A stretch of DNA of 64,000 nt, taken from Megachile rotundata. Lineage: Eukaryota; Arthropoda; Insecta; Hymenoptera; Megachilidae. The notes beneath the pieces are model-generated. The model saw only the letters and a list, made by a program, of their open reading frames with translations, had not been told where the DNA came from and made no database searches. The stretch lies in assembly GCF_050947335.1 (NCBI RefSeq), contig NW_027473627.1, positions 1 through 64,000 on the forward strand, written 5' to 3'. The position numbers were made by a program, and so were the translations under genes. Of this stretch, positions 25,801 through 39,544 are shown piece by piece. Positions within the stretch are counted from its first letter, which is position 1; each line of letters opens with the position of its first letter.

Positions 25801-26941
25801 TGAGTTAGATTGATAATAATAAGAGTAATAAGTATAGTAATTGTCGTTATATCGATCATATAACCATAATATGGCTAATAGCATGAGTTAGATTGATAAT
25901 AATAAGAGTAATGAGTATAGTAATTGTCGTTCTATCGATCATATCTGCATAATATGGTTAATAATATGAGTTAGATTGATAATAGTGAGTGTAATAAGTA
26001 TAGTGAATGTCGTTCTATCGATCATATCAGCATAATATGGGTAATAATATGAGTTGGATTGGTAATAATAAGAGTAATGAGTATAGTAATTGTAGTTCTA
26101 TCGATCATATAAGCATAACGTGGCTAATAATATGAGGTAGATTCATAATAATAAGAGTAATAAGTATAGTAATTGTCGTTCTATCGATCATATAAGCACA
26201 ATATGGCTAATAATATGAGTTAGATTGATAATAATAAGAGTAATAAGTATAGTAATTGTCGTTATATCGATCATATAACCATAATATGGCTAACAGCATG
26301 AGTTAGATTGATAATAAGAAGAGTAATGAGTATAGTAATTGTCGTTCTATCGATCATATCTGCATAGTATGGTTAATAATATGAGTTAGATTGATAATAA
26401 TAAGAGCAATGAGTATAGTTATTGTCGTACTATCGATCATATAAGCATAATATGGCTAATAATATGAGTTAGATTGATAATAATAACAGTAATAAGTATA
26501 GTAATTGTCGTTCTATCGATAATATAAGCATAATATGGCTAATAATATGAGTTATATTGATAATACAAAGAGTAGTGAGTATAGTAATTCTCGTTCTGCC
26601 GATCATATAAGCATAATATTGCTAATAATATGAGTTAGATTGATAACAATAAGAGTAATAAGTATAGTAATTGTCGTTCTATCGATCATATAAGCACAAT
26701 ATGGCTAATAATATGAGTTAGGTTCATAATAATAAGAGTAATAAGTATAGTAATTGTCGTTCTATCGATCATATAAGCACAATATGGCTAATAATATGAG
26801 TTAGATTGATAATAATAAGAGTAATAAGTATAGTAATTGTCGTTATATCGATCATATAACCATAATATGGCTAATAGCATGATTTAGATTGATAATAATA
26901 AGAGTAATGAGTATAGTAATTGTCGTTCTATCGATCATATC
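22897..26941 (+). repeat. 25-mer duplication (offset 2075 bp)
   Basis: 22897-24866 recurs at 24972-26941. Marks unique to these copies include 'aatgtgtatag' before 'ctctatcg', 'ggttaattatatg', 'ataagcataacgtgg', 'taacagcatg', 'aataagaagag' and 'cgtactatcg'. Each copy contains the truncated cassette A-B-C-D-E-N-O. Confidence 0.8.
23312..23892 (+). repeat. Truncated cassette A-B-C-D-E-N-O
   Basis: A-B-C-D-E run from 23312, then the order jumps to an N-like unit (23727) and an O unit. Another A unit follows at 23893. Marks: B has 'ataagtataat' and C has 'ggccaataat'. The same truncated form recurs 2075 bp later at 25387. Confidence 0.75.
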
Positions 26942-28960
26942 TGCATAATATGGTTAATAATATGAGTTGGATTGGTAATAATAAGAGTAATGAGTATAGT
27001 AATTGTAGTTCTATCGATCATATAAGCATAATATGGCTAATAATATGAGTTAGATTGATAATAATAAGAGTAGTGAGTATAGTAATTCTCGTTCTATCGG
27101 TCACATAAGCATAATATGGCTAATAATATGAGTTAGAGTGATAATACTAAGAGTAGTGAGTATAGTAATTCCCATTCTATCGATCATATAAGCATAATAT
27201 GGCTAATAATATGAGTTAGAGTGATAATACTAAGAGTAGTGAGTATAGTAATTCTCATTCTATCGATCATATAAGCATAATATGGCTAATAATATGAGTT
27301 AGATTGATAATAATAACAGTAATAAGTATAGTGAATGTCGTTCTATCGATCATATCAGCATAATATGGGTAATAATATGAGTTGGATTGATAATAATAAG
27401 AGTAGTGAGTATAGTAATTGTAGTTCCATCGATCATATAAGCATAATATGGTTAATAATATGAGTTAGATTGATAATAGTGAGTGTAATAAGTATAGTAA
27501 TTCTCGTACTATCGATCATATAAGCATATTATGGCTAATAATATGAGTTAGATTGATAATACTAAGAGTAGCGAGTGTAGTAATTCTCGTTCTATCGATC
27601 ATATAAGCATAATATGGCTAATAATATGAGTCGGATTCATAATAATAAGAGTAATAAGTGTAGTAATTGTCGTTCTATCGATCATTTAAGCATAATATGG
27701 CGAATAATATGAGTTGGGTTGATAAAAATAAGAATAATAAGTATAGTAATTGTCGTTCTATCGATCATATAAGCATAATATGGCTAATAATATGAGTTAG
27801 ATTGGTAATAATAAGAGTAATAGGTATAGTAATTCTCATTCTATCGATCATATAAGCATAATATGGCTAATAATATGAGTTAGATTGATAATAATATCAG
27901 TAATAAGTATAGTAATTGTGGTTCTATCGATAATATAACCATAATATGGCTAATAATATGAGTTAGAGTGATAATACTCAGAGTAGTGAGTATAGTAATT
28001 CTCATTCTATCGATCATATAAGCATAATATGGCTAATAATATGAGTTAGAGTGATAATACTAAGAGTAGCGAGTATAGCAATTCTCATTCTATCGATCAT
28101 ATAAGCATAATATGGCTAATAATATGAGTTAGATTGATAATAGTAACAGTAATAAGTATAGTAATTGTGGTTCTATCGATAATATAAGCATAATATGGCT
28201 ATTAATATGAGTTAGATTGATAATACTAAGAGTAGTGAGTATATTGATTGTCGTTCTATCGATCATATAAGCATAATATGGCTAATAATATGAGTTAGAT
28301 TGATAATAATAAGAGTAATGAGTATAGTAATTGTACTTCTATCGATCATATCTGCATAATATGGTTAATAATATGAGTTAGAATGATAATAATAAGAGTA
28401 ATAAGTATAGTAATTGTCGTTCTATCGATCATATCTGCATAATATGGTTAATAATATGAGTTAGATTGATAATAGTGAGTGTAATAAGTATAGTGAATGT
28501 CGTTCTATCGATCATATCAGCATAATATGGGTAATAATATGAGTTGGATTGATAATAATAAGAGTAATGAGTATAGTAATTGTAGTTCTATCGATCATAT
28601 AAGCATAATGTGGCTAATAATATGAGTTAGATTGATAATACTAAGAGTAGCGAGTATAGTAATTCTCGTACTATCGATCATATAAGCATATTATGGCTAA
28701 TAATATGAGTTAGATTGATAATACTAAGAGTAGCGAGTGTAGTAATTCTCGTTCTATCGATCATATAAGCATAATATGGCTAATAATATGAGTTAGATTG
28801 ATAATAATAAGAGTGATAAGTACAGTAATTCTCGTTCTCTCGATCATATAAGCATAATATGGCTAATAATATGAGTTAGATTGATAATAATAAGAGTAAT
28901 AAGTATAGTAATTGTCGTTCTATCGATCATATAAGCATAATATGGCTAATAATATGAGTT
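26942..28960 (+). repeat. Variant-rich satellite stretch
   Basis: Monomers here keep the 83-bp phase but carry many marks not seen elsewhere: 'agtagcgag', 'gcatattatgg', 'gtcggattcataa', 'aataatatcag', 'ttgtggttct', 'ctcagagtag', 'ggctattaatatg' and 'atattgattg'. A short 14-unit internal duplication links 27501 and 28663 ('ttctcgtact'). It looks less homogenised than the flanks. Confidence 0.65.
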
Positions 28961-30200
28961 AGATTGACAATAATAAGTGTAATAAGTATAGTAATTGTCG
29001 TTCTATCGATCATATAAGCATAATATGGCTAATAATATGAGTTAGATTGATAATAATAAGAGTAATGTGTATAGTAATTGTAGCTCTATCGATCATATCT
29101 GCTTAATATGGTTAATAATATGAGTTAGAATGATAATAATAAGAGTAATAAGTATAGTAATTGTCGTTCTATCGATCATATATGCATAATATGGTTAATA
29201 ATATGAGGCAGATTCATAATAATAAGAGTAATAAGTATAGTAGTTGTCGTTCTATCGATCATTTAAGCATAATATGGCGAATAATATGAGTTGGGTTGAT
29301 AAAAATAAGAATAATAAGTATAGTAATTGTCGTTCTATCGATCATATCTGCATAATATGGTTAATAATATGAGTTAGATTGATAATAGTGAGTGTAATAA
29401 GTATAGTGAATGTCGTTCTGTCGATCATATTAGCATAATATGGTTAATAATATGAGTTAGATTGATAATAATAACAGTAATAAGTATTGTAATTGTCGTT
29501 CTATCGATAATATAAGCATAATATGGCTAATAATATGAGTTAGATTGATAATACTAAGAGTAGTGAGTATAGTAATTGTCGTTCTATCGATCATATAAGC
29601 ATAATATGGCTAATAATATGAGTTAGATTGATAATAATAAGAGTAATGAGTATAGTAATTGTAGTTCTATCGATAATATAAGCATAATATGGCTAATAAT
29701 ATGAGTTAGATTGATAATAATAAGAGTGATAAGTACAGTAATTCTCGTTCTATCGATCATATAAGCATAATATGGCTAATAATATGATTGAGATTGATAA
29801 TAATAAGAGTAATAAGTACAGTAATTGTCGTTCTATCGATCATATAAGCATAATATGGCTAATAATATGATTGAGATTGATAATAATAAGAGTAATAAGT
29901 ACAGTAATTGTCGTTCTATCGATCATATGAGCATAATAAGGCTAATAATATGAGTTAGATTGATAATAATAAGAGTAATGAGTATAGTAATTGTAGCTCT
30001 ATCGATCATATCTGCTTAATATGGTTAATAATATGAGTTAGAATGATAATAATAAGAGTAATAAGTATAGTAATTGTCGTTCTATCGATCATATATGCAT
30101 AATATAGTTAATAATATGAGGCAGATTCATAATAATAAGAGTAATAAGTATAGTAGTTGTCGTTCTATCGATCATATAAGCATAATATGGCTAATAATAT

Positions 30201-31611
30201 GAGTTAGATTGATAATAGTGAGTGTAATAAGTATAGTGAATGTCGTTCTATCGATCATATCAGCTTAATATGGGTAATAATATGAGTTAGATTGATAATA
30301 ATAAGAGTAATAAGTATAGTATTTGTCGTTCTATCGATCATATAGGTATAATATGGCTAATAATATGAGTTAGATTGATAATAATAAGAGTAATAAGTAT
30401 AGTAATTGTCGTTCTATTGATCATTTAAGCATAATATGGCTAATAATATGAGTTAGATTGATAATAATAACAGTAATAAGTATAGTAATTGTCGTTCTAT
30501 CGATAATATAAGCATAATATGGCTAATAATATGAGTTAGAGTGATAATACTAAGAGTAGTGAGTATAGCAATTCTCATTCTATCGATCACATAAGCATAA
30601 TATGGCTAATAATATGAGTTAGATTCATAATAATAAGAGTAATAAGTACAGTAATTGTCGTTCTATCGATCATATAAGCATAATAAGGCTAATAATATGA
30701 GTTAGAGTGATAATACTAAGAGTAGTGAGTATAGCAATTCTCATTCTATCGATCACATAAGCATAATATGGCTAATAATATGAGTTAGATTCATAATAAT
30801 AAGAGTAATAAGTATAGTAATTGTCGCTCTATCGATCATATCTGCATAATATGGTTAATAATATGAGTTAGATTGATAATAGTGAGTGTAATAAGTATAG
30901 TGAACGTCGTTCTGTCGATCATATTAGCAAAATATGGTTAATAATATGAGTTAGATTGATAATAATAAGAGTAATAAGTATAGTAATTGTCGTTCTATCG
31001 ATCATATAAGCATAATATGGCTAATAATATGAGTTAGATTGATAATAATAAGAGTAATGAGTATAGTAATTGTAGTTCTATCGATCATATCTGCATAATA
31101 TGGTTAATAATATGTGTTAGAATGATAATAATAAGAGTAATAAGTATAGTAATTGTCGTTCTATCGATCACATCTGCATAATATGGTTAATAATATGAGT
31201 TAGATTGATAACAATAAGAGTAATAAGTATAGTAATTGTCGTTATATCGATCATATAACCATAATATGGCTAATAGCATGAGTTAGATTGATAATAATAA
31301 GAGTAATGAGTATAGTAATTGTCGTTCTATCGATCATATCTGCATAATATGGTTAATAATATGAGTTAGATTGATAATAGTGAGTGTAATAAGTATAGTG
31401 AATGTCGTTCTATCGATCATATCAGCATAATATGGGTAATAATATGAGTTAGATTGATAATAATAAGAGTAATAAGTATAGTATTTGTCGTTCTATCGAT
31501 CATATAGGTATAATATGGCTAATAATATGAGTTAGAATGATAATAATAAGAGTAATAAGTATAGTAATTGTCGTTCTATCGATCATATCTGCATAATATG
31601 GTTAATAATAT
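30201..31611 (+). repeat. Broken cassettes A-B-C-D and A-B around 30-31.6 kb
   Basis: A-B-C-D begin at 30201, then the order jumps to G and L-head units. One of these is a hybrid with 'gattcataataataag' followed by 'agtacagtaattg' near 30620. A second A-B pair occurs at 31363. The hybrid recurs near 39670, which ties this stretch to 39.5-40.8 kb. Confidence 0.7.
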
Positions 31612-31777
31612 GAGTTAGATTGATAATAGTGAGTGTAATAAGTATAGTGAATGTCGTTCTATCGATCATATCAGCTTAAAATGGGTAATAATATGAGTTA
31701 GATTGATAATAATAAGAGTAATAAGTATAGTATTTGTCGTTCTATCGATCATATAGGTATAATATGGCTAATAATAT
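30500..31777 (+). repeat. Segment duplicated at 39545-40822
   Basis: About 1.28 kb recurs 9045 bp downstream (109 units less two bases, matching the two 82-bp units between). It includes the L/K hybrid near 30620, the 'gatcacatctgc' unit and the A-B, spacer, A-B arrangement. After 31777 this copy jumps from B into E, losing C and D, while the downstream copy keeps them. Confidence 0.75.
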
Positions 31778-32607
31778 GAGTTAGATTGATAATACAAAGA
31801 GTAGTGAGTATAGTAATTCTCGTTCTGCCGATCATATAAGCATAATATGGCTAATAATATGAGTTAGATTGATAATAATAAGAGTGATAAGTACAGTAAT
31901 TGTCGTTCTATCGGTCATATAAGCATAATAAGGCTAATAATATGAGTTAGAGTGATAATACTAAGAGTAGTGAGTATAGCAATTCTCATTCTATCGATCA
32001 CATAAGCATAATATGGCTAATAATATGAGTTAGATTCATAATAATAAGAGTAATAAGTATAGTAATTGTCGCTCTATCGATCATATCTGCATAATATGGT
32101 TAATAATATGAGTTAGATTGATAATAGTGAGTGTAATAAGTATAGTGAACGTCGTTCTGTCGATCATATTAGCAAAATATGGTTAATAATATGAGTTAGA
32201 TTGATAATAATAAGAGTAATAAGTATAGTAATTGTCGTTCTATCGATCATATAAGCATAATATGGCTAATAATATGAGTTAGATTGATAATAATAAGAGT
32301 AATGAGTATAGTAATTGTAGTTCTATCGATCATATCTGCATAATATGGTTAATAATATGTGTTAGAATGATAATAATAAGAGTAATAAGTATAGTAATTG
32401 TCGTTCTATCGATCACATCTGCATAATATGGTTAATAATATGAGTTAGATTGATAACAATAAGAGTAATAAGTATAGTAATTGTCGTTATATCGATCATA
32501 TAACCATAATATGGCTAATAGCATGAGTTAGATTGATAATAATAAGAGTAATGAGTATAGTAATTGTCGTTCTATCGATCATATCTGCATAATATGGTTA
32601 ATAATAT

Positions 32608-33769
32608 GAGTTAGATTGATAATAGTGAGTGTAATAAGTATAGTGAATGTCGTTCTATCGATCATATCAGCATAATATGGGTAATAATATGAGTTAGATT
32701 GATAATAATAAGAGTAATAAGTATAGTATTTGTCGTTCTATCGATCATATAGGTATAATATGGCTAATAATATGAGTTAGATTGATAATAATAAGAGTAA
32801 TAAGTATAGTAATTGTCGTTCTATTGATCATTTAAGCATAATATGGCTAATAATATGAGTTAGATTGATAATAATAACAGTAATAAGTATAGTAATTGTC
32901 GTTCTATCGATAATATAAGCATAATATGACTAATAATATGAGTTATATTGATAATACAAAGAGTAGTGAGTATAGTAATTCTCGTTCTGCCGATCATATA
33001 AGCATAATATGGCTAATAATATGAGTTAGATTGATAATAATAAGAGTGATAAGTACAGTAATTGTCGTTCTATCGGTCATATAAGCATAATAAGGCTAAT
33101 AATATGAGTTAGAGTGATAATACTAAGAGTAGTGAGTATAGCAATTCTCATTCTATCGATCATATAAGCATAATATGGCTAATAATATGAGTTAGATTGA
33201 TAATACTAAGAGTAGTGAGTATAGTAATTCTCGTTCTATCGATCACATAAGCATAATATGGCTAATAATATGAGTTAGATTGATAATAATAAGAGTAATA
33301 AGAATAGTAATTGTCGTTCTATCGATCATATAAGCATAATATGGCTAATAATATGAGTTCGATTGATAATACTAAGAGTAGTGAGTATAGTAATTCTCGT
33401 TCTATCGATCATATAAGCATAATATGACTAATAATATGAGTTAGATTGATAATAATAAGAGTGATAAGTACAGTAATTGTCGTTCTATCGATCATATAAG
33501 CATAATAAGGCTAATAATATGAGTTAGAGTGATAATACTAAGAGTAGTGAGTATAGCAATTCTCATTCTATCGATCATATAAGCATAATATGGCTAATAA
33601 TATGAGTTAGATTCATAATAATAAGAGTAATAAGTATAGTAATTGTCGCTCTATCGATCATATCTGCATAATATGGTTAATAATATGAGTTAGATTGATA
33701 ATAGTGAGTGTAATAAGTATAGTGAACGTCGTTCTGTCGATCATATTAGCAAAATATGGTTAATAATAT
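32608..33769 (+). repeat. 14-monomer cassette A-to-M
   Basis: A complete cassette with 'gagttcgatt' in J. It is the 5' cassette of the 48-mer duplication, and the next copy is at 36591. Confidence 0.85.
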
Positions 33770-34184
33770 GAGTTAGATTGATAACAATAAGAGTAATAAG
33801 TATAGTAATTGTCGTTATATCGATCATATAACCATAATATGGCTAATAGCATGAGTTAGATTGATAATAATAAGAGTAATGAGTATATTAATTGTCGTTC
33901 TATCGATCATATCTGCATAATATGGTTAATAATATGTGTTAGAATGATAATAATAAGAGTAATAAGTATAGTAATTGTCGTTCTATCGATCATATCTGCA
34001 TAATATGGTTAATAATACGAGTTAGATTGATAACAATAAGAGTAATAAGTATAGTAATTGTCGTTCTATCGATAATATAAGCATAATATGGCTAATAATA
34101 TGAGTTAGATTGATAATACTAAGAGTAGTGAGTATAGTAATTGTCGTTCTATCGATCATATAAGCATAATATGGCTAATAATAT

Positions 34185-34266
34185 GAGTTAGATTGATAAT
34201 AATAAGAGTAATGAGTATAGTAATTGTAGTTCTATCGATCATATCTGCAAATATGGTTAATAATAT
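34185..34266 (+). repeat. 82-bp monomer, copy 4
   Basis: Same deletion, with the S neighbour at 34267. First member of the 48-mer duplication pair. Confidence 0.9.
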
Positions 34267-36590
34267 GTGTTAGAATGATAATAATAAGAGTAATAAGTAG
34301 AGTAATTGTCGTTCTATCGATCATATCTGCATAATATGGTTAATAATATGAGGTAGATTGATAACAATAAGAGTAATAAGTATAGTAATTGTCGTTATAT
34401 CGATCATATAACCATAATATGGCTAATAGCATGAGTTAGATTGATAATAATAAGAGTAATGAGTATAGTAATTGTCGTTCTATCGATCATATAAGCACAA
34501 TATGGCTAATAATATGAGTTAGATTGATAATAATAAGAGTAATAAGTATAGTAATTGTCGTTCTATCGATCATATCTGCATAATATGGTTAATAATATGA
34601 GTTAGATTGATAATAGTGAGTGTAATAAGTATAGTGAATGTCGTTCTGTCGATCATATTAGCATAATATGGTTAATAATATGAGTTAGATTGATAATAAT
34701 AACAGTAATAAGTATTGTAATTGTCGTTCTATCGATAATATAAGCATAATATGGCTAATAATATGAGTTAGATTGATAATACTAAGAGTAGTGAGTATAG
34801 TAATTGTCGTTCTATCGATCATATAAGCATAATATGGCTAATAATATGAGTTAGATTGATAATAATAAGAGTAATGAGTATAGTAATTGTAGTTCTATCG
34901 ATAATATAAGCATAATATGGCTAATAATATGAGTTAGATTGATAATAATAAGAGTGATAAGTACAGTAATTCTCGTTCTATCGATCATATAAGCATAATA
35001 TGGCTAATAATATGATTGAGATTGATAATAATAAGAGTAATAAGTACAGTAATTGTCGTTCTATCGATCATATAAGCATAATATGGCTAATAATATGATT
35101 GAGATTGATAATAATAAGAGTAATAAGTACAGTAATTGTCGTTCTATCGATCATATAAGCATAATAAGGCTAATAATATGAGTTAGATTGATAATAATAA
35201 GAGTAATGAGTATAGTAATTGTAGCTCTATCGATCATATCTGCTTAATATGGTTAATAATATGAGTTAGAATGATAATAATAAGAGTAATAAGTATAGTA
35301 ATTGTCGTTCTATCGATCATATATGCATAATATAGTTAATAATATGAGGCAGATTCATAATAATAAGAGTAATAAGTATAGTAGTTGTCGTTCTATCGAT
35401 CATTTAAGCATAATATGGCGAATAATATGAGTTGGGTTGATAAAAATAAGAATAATAAGTATAGTAATTGTCGTTCTATCGATCATATAAGCATAATATG
35501 GTTAATAATATGAGTTAGAATGATAATAATAAGAGTAATAAGTATAGTAATTGTCGTTCTATCGATCATATAAGCATAATATGGCTAATAATATGAGTTG
35601 GATTGATAATACTAAGAGTAGTGAGTATAGTAATTCTCGTTCTATCGATCATATAAGCATAATATGACTAATAATATGAGTTAGATTGATAATAATAAGA
35701 GTAATAAGTATAGTAATTGTCGTTCTATCGATCATATAAGCATAATATGGCTAATAATATGAGTTGGATTGATAATACTAAGAGTAGTGAGTATAGTAAT
35801 TCTCGTTCTATCGATCATATAAGCATAATATGACTAATAATATGAGTTAGATTGATAATAATAAGAGTGATAAGTACAGTAATTGTCGTTCTATCGATCA
35901 TATAAGCATAATAAGGCTAATAATATGAGTTAGAGTGATAATACTAAGAGTAGTGAGTATAGCAATTCTCATTCTATCGATCACATAAGCATAATATGGC
36001 TAATAATATGAGTTAGATTCATAATAATAAGAGTAATAAGTATAGTAATTGTCGCTCTATCGATCATATCTGCATAATATGGTTAATAATATGAGTTAGA
36101 TTGATAATAGTGAGTGTAATAAGTATAGTGAACGTCGTTCTGTCGATCATATTAGCAAAATATGGTTAATAATATGAGTTAGATTGATAATAATAAGAGT
36201 AATAAGTATAGTAATTGTCGTTCTATCGATCATATAAGCATAATATGGCTAATAATATGAGTTAGATTGATAATAATAAGAGTAATGAGTATAGTAATTG
36301 TAGTTCTATCGATCATATCTGCATAATATGGTTAATAATATGTGTTAGAATGATAATAATAAGAGTAATAAGTATAGTAATTGTCGTTCTATCGATCACA
36401 TCTGCATAATATGGTTAATAATATGAGTTAGATTGATAACAATAAGAGTAATAAGTATAGTAATTGTCGTTATATCGATCATATAACCATAATATGGCTA
36501 ATAGCATGAGTTAGATTGATAATAATAAGAGTAATGAGTATAGTAATTGTCGTTCTATCGATCATATCTGCATAATATGGTTAATAATAT

Positions 36591-37752
36591 GAGTTAGATT
36601 GATAATAGTGAGTGTAATAAGTATAGTGAATGTCGTTCTATCGATCATATCAGCATAATATGGGTAATAATATGAGTTAGATTGATAATAATAAGAGTAA
36701 TAAGTATAGTATTTGTCGTTCTATCGATCATATAGGTATAATATGGCTAATAATATGAGTTAGATTGATAATAATAAGAGTAATAAGTATAGTAATTGTC
36801 GTTCTATTGATCATTTAAGCATAATATGGCTAATAATATGAGTTAGATTGATAATAATAACAGTAATAAGTATAGTAATTGTCGTTCTATCGATAATATA
36901 AGCATAATATGACTAATAATATGAGTTATATTGATAATACAAAGAGTAGTGAGTATAGTAATTCTCGTTCTGCCGATCATATAAGCATAATATGGCTAAT
37001 AATATGAGTTAGATTGATAATAATAAGAGTGATAAGTACAGTAATTGTCGTTCTATCGGTCATATAAGCATAATAAGGCTAATAATATGAGTTAGAGTGA
37101 TAATACTAAGAGTAGTGAGTATAGCAATTCTCATTCTATCGATCATATAAGCATAATATGGCTAATAATATGAGTTAGATTGATAATACTAAGAGTAGTG
37201 AGTATAGTAATTCTCGTTCTATCGATCACATAAGCATAATATGGCTAATAATATGAGTTAGATTGATAATAATAAGAGTAATAAGAATAGTAATTGTCGT
37301 TCTATCGATCATATAAGCATAATATGGCTAATAATATGAGTTCGATTGATAATACTAAGAGTAGTGAGTATAGTAATTCTCGTTCTATCGATCATATAAG
37401 CATAATATGACTAATAATATGAGTTAGATTGATAATAATAAGAGTGATAAGTACAGTAATTGTCGTTCTATCGATCATATAAGCATAATAAGGCTAATAA
37501 TATGAGTTAGAGTGATAATACTAAGAGTAGTGAGTATAGCAATTCTCATTCTATCGATCATATAAGCATAATATGGCTAATAATATGAGTTAGATTCATA
37601 ATAATAAGAGTAATAAGTATAGTAATTGTCGCTCTATCGATCATATCTGCATAATATGGTTAATAATATGAGTTAGATTGATAATAGTGAGTGTAATAAG
37701 TATAGTGAACGTCGTTCTGTCGATCATATTAGCAAAATATGGTTAATAATAT
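36591..37752 (+). repeat. 14-monomer cassette A-to-M
   Basis: A complete cassette 3983 bp after the one at 32608. That distance is 48 units less one base, because a single 82-bp monomer lies between them. Confidence 0.85.
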
Positions 37753-38167
37753 GAGTTAGATTGATAACAATAAGAGTAATAAGTATAGTAATTGTCGTTA
37801 TATCGATCATATAACCATAATATGGCTAATAGCATGAGTTAGATTGATAATAATAAGAGTAATGAGTATAGTAATTGTCGTTCTATCGATCATATCTGCA
37901 TAATATGGTTAATAATATGTGTTAGAATGATAATAATAAGAGTAATAAGTATAGTAATTGTCGTTCTATCGATCATATCTGCATAATATGGTTAATAATA
38001 CGAGTTAGATTGATAACAATAAGAGTAATAAGTATAGTAATTGTCGTTCTATCGATAATATAAGCATAATATGGCTAATAATATGAGTTAGATTGATAAT
38101 ACTAAGAGTAGTGAGTATAGTAATTGTCGTTCTATCGATCATATAAGCATAATATGGCTAATAATAT

Positions 38168-38249
38168 GAGTTAGATTGATAATAATAAGAGTAATGAGTA
38201 TAGTAATTGTAGTTCTATCGATCATATCTGCAAATATGGTTAATAATAT
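38168..38249 (+). repeat. 82-bp monomer, copy 5
   Basis: Same deletion, with the S neighbour at 38250. It lies 3983 bp after copy 4. Confidence 0.9.
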
Positions 38250-39544
38250 GTGTTAGAATGATAATAATAAGAGTAATAAGTAGAGTAATTGTCGTTCTAT
38301 CGATCATATCTGCATAATATGGTTAATAATATGAGGTAGATTGATAACAATAAGAGTAATAAGTATAGTAATTGTCGTTATATCGATCATATAACCATAA
38401 TATGGCTAATAGCATGAGTTAGATTGATAATAATAAGAGTAATGAGTATAGTAATTGTCGTTCTATCGATCATATAAGCACAATATGGCTAATAATATGA
38501 GTTAGATTGATAATAATAAGAGTAATAAGTATAGTAATTGTCGTTCTATCGATCATATCTGCATAATATGGTTAATAATATGAGTTAGATTGATAATAGT
38601 GAGTGTAATAAGTATAGTGAATGTCGTTCTGTCGATCATATTAGCATAATATGGTTAATAATATGAGTTAGATTGATAATAATAACAGTAATAAGTATTG
38701 TAATTGTCGTTCTATCGATAATATAAGCATAATATGGCTAATAATATGAGTTAGATTGATAATACTAAGAGTAGTGAGTATAGTAATTGTCGTTCTATCG
38801 ATCATATAAGCATAATATGGCTAATAATATGAGTTAGATTGATAATAATAAGAGTAATGAGTATAGTAATTGTAGTTCTATCGATAATATAAGCATAATA
38901 TGGCTAATAATATGAGTTAGATTGATAATAATAAGAGTGATAAGTACAGTAATTCTCGTTCTATCGATTATATAAGCATAATATGGCTAATAATATGATT
39001 GAGATTGATAATAATAAGAGTAATAAGTACAGTAATTGTCGTTCTATCGATCATATAAGCATAATATGGCTAATAATATGATTGAGATTGATAATAATAA
39101 GAGTAATAAGTACAGTAATTGTCGTTCTATCGATCATATAAGCATAATAAGGCTAATAATATGAGTTAGATTGATAATAATAAGAGTAATGAGTATAGTA
39201 ATTGTAGCTCTATCGATCATATCTGCTTAATATGGTTAATAATATGAGTTAGAATGATAATAATAAGAGTAATAAGTATAGTAATTGTCGTTCTATCGAT
39301 CATATATGCATAATATAGTTAATAATATGAGGCAGATTCATAATAATAAGAGTAATAAGTATAGTAGTTGTCGTTCTATCGATCATTTAAGCATAATATG
39401 GCGAATAATATGAGTTGGGTTGATAAAAATAAGAATAATAAGTATAGTAATTGTCGTTCTATCGATCATATAAGCATAATATGGTTAATAATATGAGTTA
39501 GAATGATAATAATAAGAGTAATAAGTATAGTAATTGTCGTTCTA

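Larger units (their letters stand above)
31861..39543 (+). repeat. 48-mer duplication (offset 3983 bp)
   Basis: 31861-35560 recurs at 35844-39543, 48 units less one base because of the 82-bp unit in each (34185 and 38168). Both contain a full cassette, N/O/S units, the 'aagtattgtaattg' segment, R units and the Q-P block. Rare 'aagtagagtaattg' near 34300 and 38280 marks the pair. Confidence 0.8.

Noticed and set aside
31612..31694. Second indel variant at 'tcagcttaaaatggg'
   Set aside because: Counting shows it is a substitution (t to a) relative to 'tcagcttaatatggg'; the unit is still 83 bp.
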